A stretch of DNA of 64,000 nt. It comes from Clostridiales bacterium. Lineage in GTDB: Bacteria > Bacillota > Clostridia > Oscillospirales > Butyricicoccaceae. A program made the translations under genes and the position numbers. Where the stretch lies: NCBI GenBank assembly GCA_019421385.1, contig JAHZFK010000017.1, positions 1-64,000 on the forward strand, given 5' to 3'. Position 1 is the first letter of the stretch. The number at the start of each line of letters is the position of its first letter. Below are positions 58,127 through 64,000 of the stretch, in pieces. The notes beneath the pieces were generated by a model that was not told the origin of the DNA, searched no databases, and saw nothing but the letters and a program-made list of their open reading frames with translations.

Positions 58127-59743
58127 TCACCTTTTCTCCAGTCGTTCTCGATCCAGCATTCCCAACTTGTTAGCTGAGAGCATCAGTTCTGATTGCAGGC
58201 ACGAGATGCCGCAGGAAGTCATAAAGAAATCCAAAAGCACATTACCTGCCACAGCCAGACCAATAGCCCCCTCCGGAATTCCCAACTGAGCCAGCAGCAC
58301 GGTGTAGCAGGTTAAACTTCCGCCGGGCACTGGCGGGGCAGCGATGGCCAATAGCCCAGATGTCAGCACGCCGGTAACCACCCAAGAAAGAGGCATTGCT
58401 ACCCCATAAAACTCCGCCAGCCCAAGAGCCAATATAAAGAAGCCCACTGCACCGCCAGTCTTGAATACAACCTGTCCCAAGGGAACGGCAAAATGGACGA
58501 TGCGCTTGGAAATACCCAGACGATGCTCACAAGTCTCCAAATTGGTGGAAAGAGCAGCCGAGGATGAAGCGGTGGACAAGGCGATCAGATAAGTAGGCAG
58601 CAACTTACGCAGCACCATCGGAAAGGACACTTTCAAACGCAAGGAAGCCCACAGCGCATACAACAGGGGCCATGCCACACAAGCGGCCATTCCCAGCAAC
58701 ACGCCCTTTACCACGCCCCCCAAATCGCTTAGCGCGTTAGAGAGCATGAGAGAAAACAGGCTCACAAAGACAAAGAGCGGGATATAACGCCCCACGATCT
58801 CCATCATAAACTGTACCGCCGTATTGATTTGACCCAGCAGGACCCGCAGGGCAGAAGTCTTTTCTCCCAGCACCAGAAGCACGAGTCCTACACAGATGGC
58901 CATAAAAATAATCTGCAAGGAGTTACCCTCCAGAAATGGTGTGATGACATTAGTCGGAATGATCCCCAGAATCATACCGTAAATTTGGGCGGCTGCATTT
59001 TCACCCACAGACTCCGCCCCGCTTGCCGGTTGGAACAACCAAACCAGACCGATCGCCGTTACTGTGGTCAATAGAAAAACGGCTCCCAGAAAACGAAGCA
59101 GCACCGTTTTACCAATCCGGCTCAGCATATGTACATCTCCAATGCTGATAATCCCCCAGCATACACTGAGAAAAATCATAGGGCTTGCGAGTGTCTGTAA
59201 AATTCCCATCAATGCGGAAAAGAGAGGGTTCACCACACCAGATGCCGCTTCTCCCACATAGGTAGGCAGAGCAAGAAATACTGCCCCAGCTGCCACCGCA
59301 CTCAAAATTGCCAGCAACAGTTGAAGCAGAGGACTAATCTTTTGGGGGGTGGAAGGATAGAGCGCCAATCGGTTGATTCCGTCCTGATAGGAATAGACTG
59401 GAGACAATCCCGCCTGCGCCAGCAGGTTAGCGCACAACATCTGGCCGGCCATATCAGCAGCCGCCTCGTCAGGCTTGATGCACTTGCCGGGAGCCGTGAT
59501 TTCAAGATAAGTCCGTTTCAGTCTGGTACCGCATTGAAAGGTACAAACCGTCTCTTTCTCCTTTTCAGCGTTCCACAGCCCCAGTATTTCTTCCACAGCC
59601 AGCCGCAAGCGAATGATATCTTTCCGCTCTACGCCCGCTTTCTCCAGCGCGTCAGCCAGCAATTGAGAGAGTGTGTCAATACCTCCTTCGTCCAACTGCA
59701 CTTCTTCTCGCCTCTTTGGCAGGGTTACTTTTTGCTTGTTCAT
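58127..59743 (-). CDS. Dicarboxylate/amino acid:cation symporter with N-terminal GHKL-like domain
   Basis: A 538-residue fusion. The first 130 residues look like the helical and strand part of an RsbW-like domain (GIDTLSQLLADALEKAGV, then RLRLAVEEILGLWN, where active kinases have E-x-x-x-N-x-x-x-H); the ATP site is incomplete. From about 145 it is a DAACS symporter with about eight membrane segments, SASSSAALSTNLETCEH (the serine-rich hairpin), PLGQVVFKTGGAVGF and a NVLLDFFMTSCG end. Sodium- or proton-coupled uptake of a C4-dicarboxylate or amino acid is typical. The N-terminal domain may read the STAS partner encoded 118 bases downstream. Confidence 0.85.
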   Translation of the reverse strand: MNKQKVTLPKRREEVQLDEGGIDTLSQLLADALEKAGVERKDIIRLRLAVEEILGLWNAEKEKETVCTFQCGTRLKRTYLEITAPGKCIKPDEAAADMAGQMLCANLLAQAGLSPVYSYQDGINRLALYPSTPQKISPLLQLLLAILSAVAAGAVFLALPTYVGEAASGVVNPLFSALMGILQTLASPMIFLSVCWGIISIGDVHMLSRIGKTVLLRFLGAVFLLTTVTAIGLVWLFQPASGAESVGENAAAQIYGMILGIIPTNVITPFLEGNSLQIIFMAICVGLVLLVLGEKTSALRVLLGQINTAVQFMMEIVGRYIPLFVFVSLFSLMLSNALSDLGGVVKGVLLGMAACVAWPLLYALWASLRLKVSFPMVLRKLLPTYLIALSTASSSAALSTNLETCEHRLGISKRIVHFAVPLGQVVFKTGGAVGFFILALGLAEFYGVAMPLSWVVTGVLTSGLLAIAAPPVPGGSLTCYTVLLAQLGIPEGAIGLAVAGNVLLDFFMTSCGISCLQSELMLSANKLGMLDRERLEKR

Positions 59744-59760
59744 GAAATAAAACTTCTTCC

Positions 59761-59958
59761 CTATTTGATAATTCCGTGATCCCGAGCCAAAGCCTCGATG
59801 CTGCGATCATAGGTGGCCTCTGCTTCCTTGGAAAAGAAACAGCCCGGAACACCTTCATTATGGTCTCGGTGATGCGCTACACATTCGCAGCATTTTCCGT
59901 GTCGGATGCAGTTATACGTGCAGGGGCAATCCCGCTTGTTGTCACAGTGTTGAGTCAT
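59761..59958 (-). CDS. DUF6485 Cys-rich small protein
   Basis: A 65-residue protein with eight Cys (DCPCTYNCIRHGKCCECV near the start, then GVPGCFFS and TYDRSIEALARDHG). This matches the DUF6485 family of small Cys-rich clostridial proteins (CCxC, H-x-R, CFF motifs, TYDRS). Probably metal-binding, role unknown. It is 17 bases before the symporter gene. Confidence 0.85.
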   Translation of the reverse strand: MTQHCDNKRDCPCTYNCIRHGKCCECVAHHRDHNEGVPGCFFSKEAEATYDRSIEALARDHGIIK

Positions 59959-59985
59959 ATTGGTTTTTCCTTTCTGTCGTAAGTA

Positions 59986-60699
59986 TTAGGATTGTGAATC
60001 CAGCCAGATCACAAAATCCTCCGTAGAATAAGTAAAGGCAATCTCTGCCTCGCTGCCGTCAGCAATCAGGAACTCGGTCAGACCATACGGCGAATCTTTT
60101 CCAATCCAGTCATAGGTATAACCCAGTCTGGTCCAAGGATATTCACTCTCGAAGTAGGAATAGATGATGTTATCGTCAAACCAGCTTTGATACATCGGAT
60201 CTGTAATTTTGTCGTACCCATTTTCCATTTGGGCGGTCACATCGGTTACATAGGCAGGACGAATCACCTTCGACGGCGAGATCCAGAAAGCTGAAAAGCG
60301 AGTACAATTTCCGTCATTCGGCATACCCAGCAATTGCGCGAAGCGCAAATCCCAATCGGTGACGCTGTCCCTGTTTTCTACATACCAGTCTTCCAGTTCC
60401 CCCAGAGAGGTAGCCCAGATGTCATTGTGTGCCAAAGAATCTCCCGGCTCACACAGTTCCTCATAGTCGTGCCAAGTGACCAGCAGCACACGCTCTCCCG
60501 CTTCGTCCCAGATGACCTGTGGATCTTGCTGTGTTAGACACACCAGTTCCATCACCTCGTCATCCTCGCTGAATACCGCATCGGCCATGGCAGCCTCCCA
60601 TAACTCTTCGTTAGAAGGTGCGGTCTCACTTACACATCCAGCCAGCGGTAGTAAGCTCAGAGTCAGACACGCTGCAACTGCAACAAATGTCTTTTTCAT
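59986..60699 (-). CDS. Lipoprotein of unknown function, DUF4253-like layout not confirmed
   Basis: A 237-residue lipoprotein: signal peptide with lipobox LAGC (Cys22), then an acidic soluble domain (LVCLTQQDPQVIWDE, LLVTWHDYEELCEPGD). The last part has WTRLGYTYDWIGKD. I do not recognise a family with confidence. AAGGAGGG lies 13 bases before this ATG (10 before a TTG one codon upstream). No promoter is clear. Confidence 0.7.
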   Translation of the reverse strand: MKKTFVAVAACLTLSLLPLAGCVSETAPSNEELWEAAMADAVFSEDDEVMELVCLTQQDPQVIWDEAGERVLLVTWHDYEELCEPGDSLAHNDIWATSLGELEDWYVENRDSVTDWDLRFAQLLGMPNDGNCTRFSAFWISPSKVIRPAYVTDVTAQMENGYDKITDPMYQSWFDDNIIYSYFESEYPWTRLGYTYDWIGKDSPYGLTEFLIADGSEAEIAFTYSTEDFVIWLDSQS

Positions 60700-60876
60700 C
60701 AAATATCCGGATCCCTCCTTGCCAAAACTACTGTAGCTACTCAATTTTTGTAGCTCTGGAGCCCCGCTTGGACATTCTTGCCTTGGGTGCTACGTTTAGT
60801 TTAATGATAATTCCGTCATTGTGAACTGACTGCAAAAAATTTGTTTTCTTTTGTGCAGAATTTGCCTCCTTTAGAG

Positions 60877-60905
60877 GCGGATACGAAGCTTCCGCTTCTA
60901 TCCGC
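60877..60905. other. Stem-loop in the 338-base gap before cassette 2
   Basis: GCGGATACGAAGC (60877-60889) pairs with GCTTCTATCCGC (60894-60905) with one bulge. There is no T-run on either side. It may be the end of an upstream decayed unit. The rest of the gap between the lipoprotein and the cassette 2 promoter shows no convincing gene; a 60-codon minus frame exists but has no good start. Confidence 0.4.
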
Positions 60906-60959
60906 AGCTATTCCCTGTCTTTTCCACATCTCAGCATTCTCTCTTTTTGGCATCCCCTC

Positions 60960-60996
60960 TTGACGTTTTTGTACTTCCATGCTATTTTCATTGTAC
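60960..60996 (+). promoter_or_regulatory. Promoter and candidate LytTR site, cassette 2
   Basis: TTGACG (60960-60965) and TATTTT (60983-60988), 17 bases apart, with the same two GTAC elements 22 bases apart as in cassette 1. Conservation of this leader while flanks differ suggests that it is under selection or recently copied. Confidence 0.55.
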
Positions 60997-61082
60997 AAAT
61001 TTGTGTGAAATCACAGAGTATTTGTTCGAAATTTGATGCTATCTGCGCAAAATTTGCACTTTGTTGTGAAGGAGGAACAGCA

Positions 61083-61823
61083 ATGCTGCGAATCGCCGTA
61101 TGTGACGATGAAGAAAAACAACTCAATCAGATAGCGGCACTGCTCAATACTTATCTCCGGTCCCGTCCCAATCTGAATGGTCAGGTAGAGACGTTTCGGA
61201 GTGGCAGTGCGCTGTTGGCGCGGGCAGAGGACGCCGGATATTTTGACCTCTATGTACTCGATATTCTCATGCCGGAGCTGAGTGGAATCGACACCGGCCG
61301 ACGCTTACGTGCATTGGGCGAGGGTGGTGAAATCGTTTATCTCACCAACTCCAACGACTTTGCCGCCGATAGCTACGACGTCCGGGCGTTTTTCTATCTG
61401 CTCAAGCCGGTAAAAGAAAATAAACTGTTTCAGGTGCTGGACGGGGCGGTGGAGAAACTGAAGCGGCGGCAAAGCAGCGCCGTTGTGGTGACCACAGCAG
61501 ATGGGCCGCGTCGCATCCTGTTTGAGTGTATCCGATATATAGAGCGAGTCGGGCGGGTCATGCGCTATTATTGTACCGACGGCACTGTCGATTCCCAGAC
61601 AATTCGGGTTTCTTTTCGGGAAATGGCCGCTCCCCTTCTGTCCGACAGGCGCTTCTATCTATGCGGAGCCAGTTTTGTGCTGAATTTTCAGCATGTGACC
61701 GGGGTCAACGGCCGAACGGCCTTGTTGGACAACGGTCAGACCGTGGTGCTGCCCAGAACAGCGGCAGCGGATTTCAAAAAAGCTTGGGGCAGCTATTGGC
61801 TGATGGAAGCCAACGAATGGTAA
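61083..61823 (+). CDS. LytTR-family (AgrA-like) response regulator, copy 2
   Basis: A 246-residue regulator very similar to 46417-47157: IAVCDDEEKQ, Asp60 in LYVLDILMPELSG, LLKPVKENK and a LytTR domain with YIERVGRVMRYYC and VLNFQHVTGV. Start ATG has GAAGGAGG upstream. It ends NEWNW-like (ANEW) with an ATG overlapping the stop, as in copy 1, but in copy 2 that ATG does not lead into the kinase frame. Confidence 0.92.
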   Translation: MLRIAVCDDEEKQLNQIAALLNTYLRSRPNLNGQVETFRSGSALLARAEDAGYFDLYVLDILMPELSGIDTGRRLRALGEGGEIVYLTNSNDFAADSYDVRAFFYLLKPVKENKLFQVLDGAVEKLKRRQSSAVVVTTADGPRRILFECIRYIERVGRVMRYYCTDGTVDSQTIRVSFREMAAPLLSDRRFYLCGASFVLNFQHVTGVNGRTALLDNGQTVVLPRTAAADFKKAWGSYWLMEANEW

Positions 61824-61919
61824 CGATAAGCAAAAGAACAGGGGGCGTTAAAGCCGGATTTTTATCACACTCTATATGTAGCTGTCTCGCAAGCCTTTTT
61901 AGGAAGCTATGTCTTTCTT

Positions 61920-63125
61920 TTGGTCGATTTCCGCAAACCGGTCACCAAGTGGCGGACCCGCTGGATCGTCACGGTAGTGCTGGTTGTCTGCGCCAATCTG
62001 GTTGCACTACTTTTCCTGAATTTCTGGGATATCTATCAGCGTGTTTATATATTTACAATCACCCTTCCGTATATTCTCATTACGCTCTGGTGTTCCCAAC
62101 ACCGAGATTTTCGCGCTGCTTTTAATATTATCACCGGACTATTCATCGGTTGCATTGGAACCGCAAATGCCATGCTGACCACACTGCTTCTGGAGGGCAA
62201 TGAATACCGGGAATATTATTCCTTTGCTGTGCGCACGGTTTCCTTCTTTTTAATGTTCTTTATTCTTCGGCGATTCAGCTTCACATACCAGCAAATGCTT
62301 CACCAGCTCAATCGCAGTTGGGGAATTCTTTGCATTATGCCGTTCTCTACATTTATTACCATGCTGTACACCATTAACCATTCCGAGAACTCTGTTACAA
62401 TAATGGTGCTGTTCTACGGTTTGCTGATCGTGTGCGGCTGTGCCTACTACTTGATGTATCTCTTTTTTGAGCGGGTGCAGAAAGAAAACAGCGCCCGTTA
62501 TGAGGTTCAGCTATCCAGTTTGCAGTTGTCTGCTTTGCAGAGCCGGATGGAGGCAGTGAAAGCAGCAGAGGACGCCATCCGCACAGAACGTCATGACTTG
62601 CGTCACCGACTTCAGGCTGTCGCAGAACTGATAGCACGAGGAGACAAAGACGCCGCTTTGGACTTTCTAGATGCTACTCAAAAGCGACTGGACGAGCAGA
62701 AAGAAATTCGATGGTGTCGCCCGCCAGTTCTGGACGCTGTTTTCTCCTCCTACTTCGATCAGGCTCAAAATCAGGGGATCCACATAACAGCCCAAATCTC
62801 TCTGCCGGACACGCTGACGGTGGACGAGGGTGCATTGGCCATTGTCGTTGCCAATGCGCTGGAAAACGCTATCCACGCCAATCTGTTACTACCCCGGGTA
62901 CAGCGGGCGATCCGCTGCAAAATGGTAGCAACCCCTAGTATCATGTTAGAAATCTCCAACCCGTGCAGCGAAGATGTAGTCTTTGATGCGCAAGGTCTGC
63001 CTATTGCGCACAGAGAGGGGCACGGCCTTGGGGTGCAGTCCATCTCGGCTTTTTGTCAAAAAAACGGAGCTGTCTGCCAGTTTGAACTGACAGACAGCTG
63101 GTTTCTATTAAGACTAGTATTGTAG
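61920..63125 (+). CDS. AgrC-like GHKL sensor kinase 3, start unclear
   Basis: The frame from TTG 61920 gives 401 residues with about five membrane segments, then RTERHDLRHRL and the same GHKL boxes as kinases 1 and 2. The open frame continues upstream to about 61832 and encodes a hydrophobic stretch (AVSQAFLGSYVFLLVDF) that aligns with the first membrane segment of AgrC-like kinases but has no start codon. The ATG at 61817, which overlaps the regulator stop as in cassette 1, is one frame off. A one-base change (for example in GGGGG near 61840) would restore a full gene. Either this kinase starts at TTG without its first helix, or it carries a frameshift. Confidence 0.7.
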   Translation: MVDFRKPVTKWRTRWIVTVVLVVCANLVALLFLNFWDIYQRVYIFTITLPYILITLWCSQHRDFRAAFNIITGLFIGCIGTANAMLTTLLLEGNEYREYYSFAVRTVSFFLMFFILRRFSFTYQQMLHQLNRSWGILCIMPFSTFITMLYTINHSENSVTIMVLFYGLLIVCGCAYYLMYLFFERVQKENSARYEVQLSSLQLSALQSRMEAVKAAEDAIRTERHDLRHRLQAVAELIARGDKDAALDFLDATQKRLDEQKEIRWCRPPVLDAVFSSYFDQAQNQGIHITAQISLPDTLTVDEGALAIVVANALENAIHANLLLPRVQRAIRCKMVATPSIMLEISNPCSEDVVFDAQGLPIAHREGHGLGVQSISAFCQKNGAVCQFELTDSWFLLRLVL

Positions 63126-63203
63126 GATTATGCAGCACTGCTATCGTCGGTTGACTTACCTTATGCCTCAAGTGCATATAAGTTATCCTATCCATTCTGC
63201 ATG

Positions 63204-63231
63204 TTGACTTTTGCAGGAAATATGGTATACT
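63204..63231 (+). promoter_or_regulatory. Promoter of MATE gene
   Basis: TTGACT (63204-63209) and TATACT (63226-63231), 16-base spacer, with TGG extension before the -10. Start of transcription about 63238. Confidence 0.65.
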
Positions 63232-63264
63232 GTCACAGTACGGTTGTACTTCGTTTGATACATT

Positions 63265-63299
63265 ATCGCTAACAAGTGTATGCTTGTTAGCGATTTTTT
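63265..63299 (+). terminator. Leader terminator (possible attenuator) before MATE gene
   Basis: A perfect 12-bp stem (63265-63276 with 63283-63294, loop of 6) followed by six T residues lies between the promoter and the MATE start. As an intrinsic terminator it should stop most transcripts after about 60 bases, so expression of the exporter would need read-through. No anti-terminator or clear leader peptide could be shown. Confidence 0.75.
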
Positions 63300-63334
63300 A
63301 TTGTATCGATCACCATCACAATGCAGGGGGTAAC

Positions 63335-64000
63335 ATGATGCAAACCCAAAACAAAGCGACAGCCAATCCGTTTTTATCCGGTCCGATCCTGCCGCCACTG
63401 ATTCGTTTTGCCCTTCCGCTCATGCTGTCTTTGCTTTTGCAGGCATTCTATGGCGGAGTGGATCTGGCAGTCGTCGGGCAGCTTTCCCCAACAGGAAGTG
63501 TGTCCGCCGTGGCAACCGGCAGTCAAGTCATGCAGGTAATCACCTCTTTGATCGCCGGACTGACCATGGGTGTCACTGTATTGCTGGGAAAGTCCATTGG
63601 CGCTGATGACACGCAGAATGCCGGACAGGTAGTTGCAAGCCAGATCAAGCTTTTTTCTGTTGTGGCATTGCTGCTCACCGCAATCATGCTGCTGTTCACA
63701 CCGCAAATTGCCATTTTACTGAATGTACCCGATGCTGCACTGGCTGAAACCATCCGATATGTTAGAATTTGTTCGGCAGGCATTGTTTTTATCACTGCCT
63801 ACAACGGCATTAGCGGTATTTTCCGTGGAATCGGAAACTCCCGTTCTCCCTTTCTTTTTGTATTGATCGCTTGCTTTGTCAATGTCGTTCTTGATTTGCT
63901 GTTGGTCGGCGTATTCAAAATGAACGCATCCGGCGCTGCGATGGCCACTGTCATTGCGCAGGCCGTCAGCGTTGTTTTTTCCGTTTGCTATATGCATCGT
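63335..64000 (+). CDS. MATE-family multidrug exporter, N-terminal part
   Basis: The open frame runs off the window end and gives the first 222 residues. NPFLSGPILPPLIRFALPLM, then LLQAFYGGVDLAVVGQLS, then GLTMGVTVLLGKSIGA and YNGISGIFRGIGNSRSP are the standard MATE pattern (six membrane helices so far). It should export drugs or metabolites by cation antiport. Two ATGs (63335 and 63338) follow AGGGGG, and the second has better spacing. Confidence 0.93.
   Translation, partial: MMQTQNKATANPFLSGPILPPLIRFALPLMLSLLLQAFYGGVDLAVVGQLSPTGSVSAVATGSQVMQVITSLIAGLTMGVTVLLGKSIGADDTQNAGQVVASQIKLFSVVALLLTAIMLLFTPQIAILLNVPDAALAETIRYVRICSAGIVFITAYNGISGIFRGIGNSRSPFLFVLIACFVNVVLDLLLVGVFKMNASGAAMATVIAQAVSVVFSVCYMHR

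Larger units (their letters stand above)
60957..63125 (+). repeat. LytTR-GHKL cassette, copy 2
   Basis: Paralogous to 46291-49716: same leader, a regulator of the same length and one GHKL kinase. It differs in having one kinase instead of two and a 96-base gap between regulator and kinase where copy 1 has a 7-base overlap. Confidence 0.85.

Noticed and set aside
60816..60998. 60-codon minus frame in the gap before cassette 2
   Set aside because: Overlaps the conserved promoter of the regulator cassette, poor start, and no equivalent in cassette 1.

Overview
The window looks like chromosome from a moderately GC-rich Clostridia-type Firmicute, perhaps Oscillospiraceae-like. The evidence is purine-rich Shine-Dalgarno sequences throughout, a giant S-layer-homology surface protein, SpoIIE/STAS partner-switching proteins, AgrA/AgrC-like LytTR and GHKL regulators and a DUF6485 protein. 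I name no species. There are no rRNA, tRNA or CRISPR features, and no capsid, portal, terminase or integrase genes, so the tail genes are not part of an ordinary prophage.

Region 1 (0.1-30.5 kb, minus strand) is one long operon for a contractile injection system (CIS). In transcription order it has a conserved CIS-associated protein (30.5 kb), four genes for membrane or exported proteins plus a fifth membrane-anchored coiled-coil protein (28.7-19.2 kb), a DUF4255 tube/sheath terminator, an accessory protein, a PAAR-like tip, sheath, tube, two small assembly proteins, a second tube-like protein, a long helical candidate tape measure, two Afp7-type adaptors, split hub and spike, gp25, two baseplate J proteins, a tail-protein-I-like protein and a STAS regulator. 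A terminator follows directly. The envelope-protein block is the most novel part: a degenerate cyclase-like HAMP receptor, a MORN-repeat membrane protein, a TolC-like coiled-coil exported protein, and two more proteins. I infer that it anchors, senses for or triggers the CIS at the cell envelope.

Region 2 (30.5-35.5 kb) holds a divergent histidine kinase and an OmpR-family regulator. The regulator is translationally coupled to the CIS AAA+ ATPase and followed by a small basic protein. The intergenic region has divergent promoters, an 11-bp tandem direct repeat and a structured leader.

Region 3 (35.9-46 kb, minus) has a diguanylate cyclase translationally coupled to a 2960-residue SLH-anchored, Ig-rich adhesin. 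Region 4 (46.3-49.8 kb and 61-63.1 kb, plus) has two copies of a promoter + LytTR regulator + AgrC-like kinase cassette. The kinase cores are nearly identical and the sensor domains diverge. The second kinase seems to lack a proper start.

Region 5 (49.8-60.7 kb, minus) has an RbsABC-type ABC importer interrupted by a remnant of an NCS2-like permease, a CstA-family transporter, a SpoIIE phosphatase fused to an anti-sigma-type kinase domain, a VOC protein, a second STAS protein, an anion/amino-acid symporter with a GHKL-like N-terminal domain, a DUF6485 protein and a lipoprotein. The window ends in a MATE exporter with a promoter and an intrinsic terminator in its leader.
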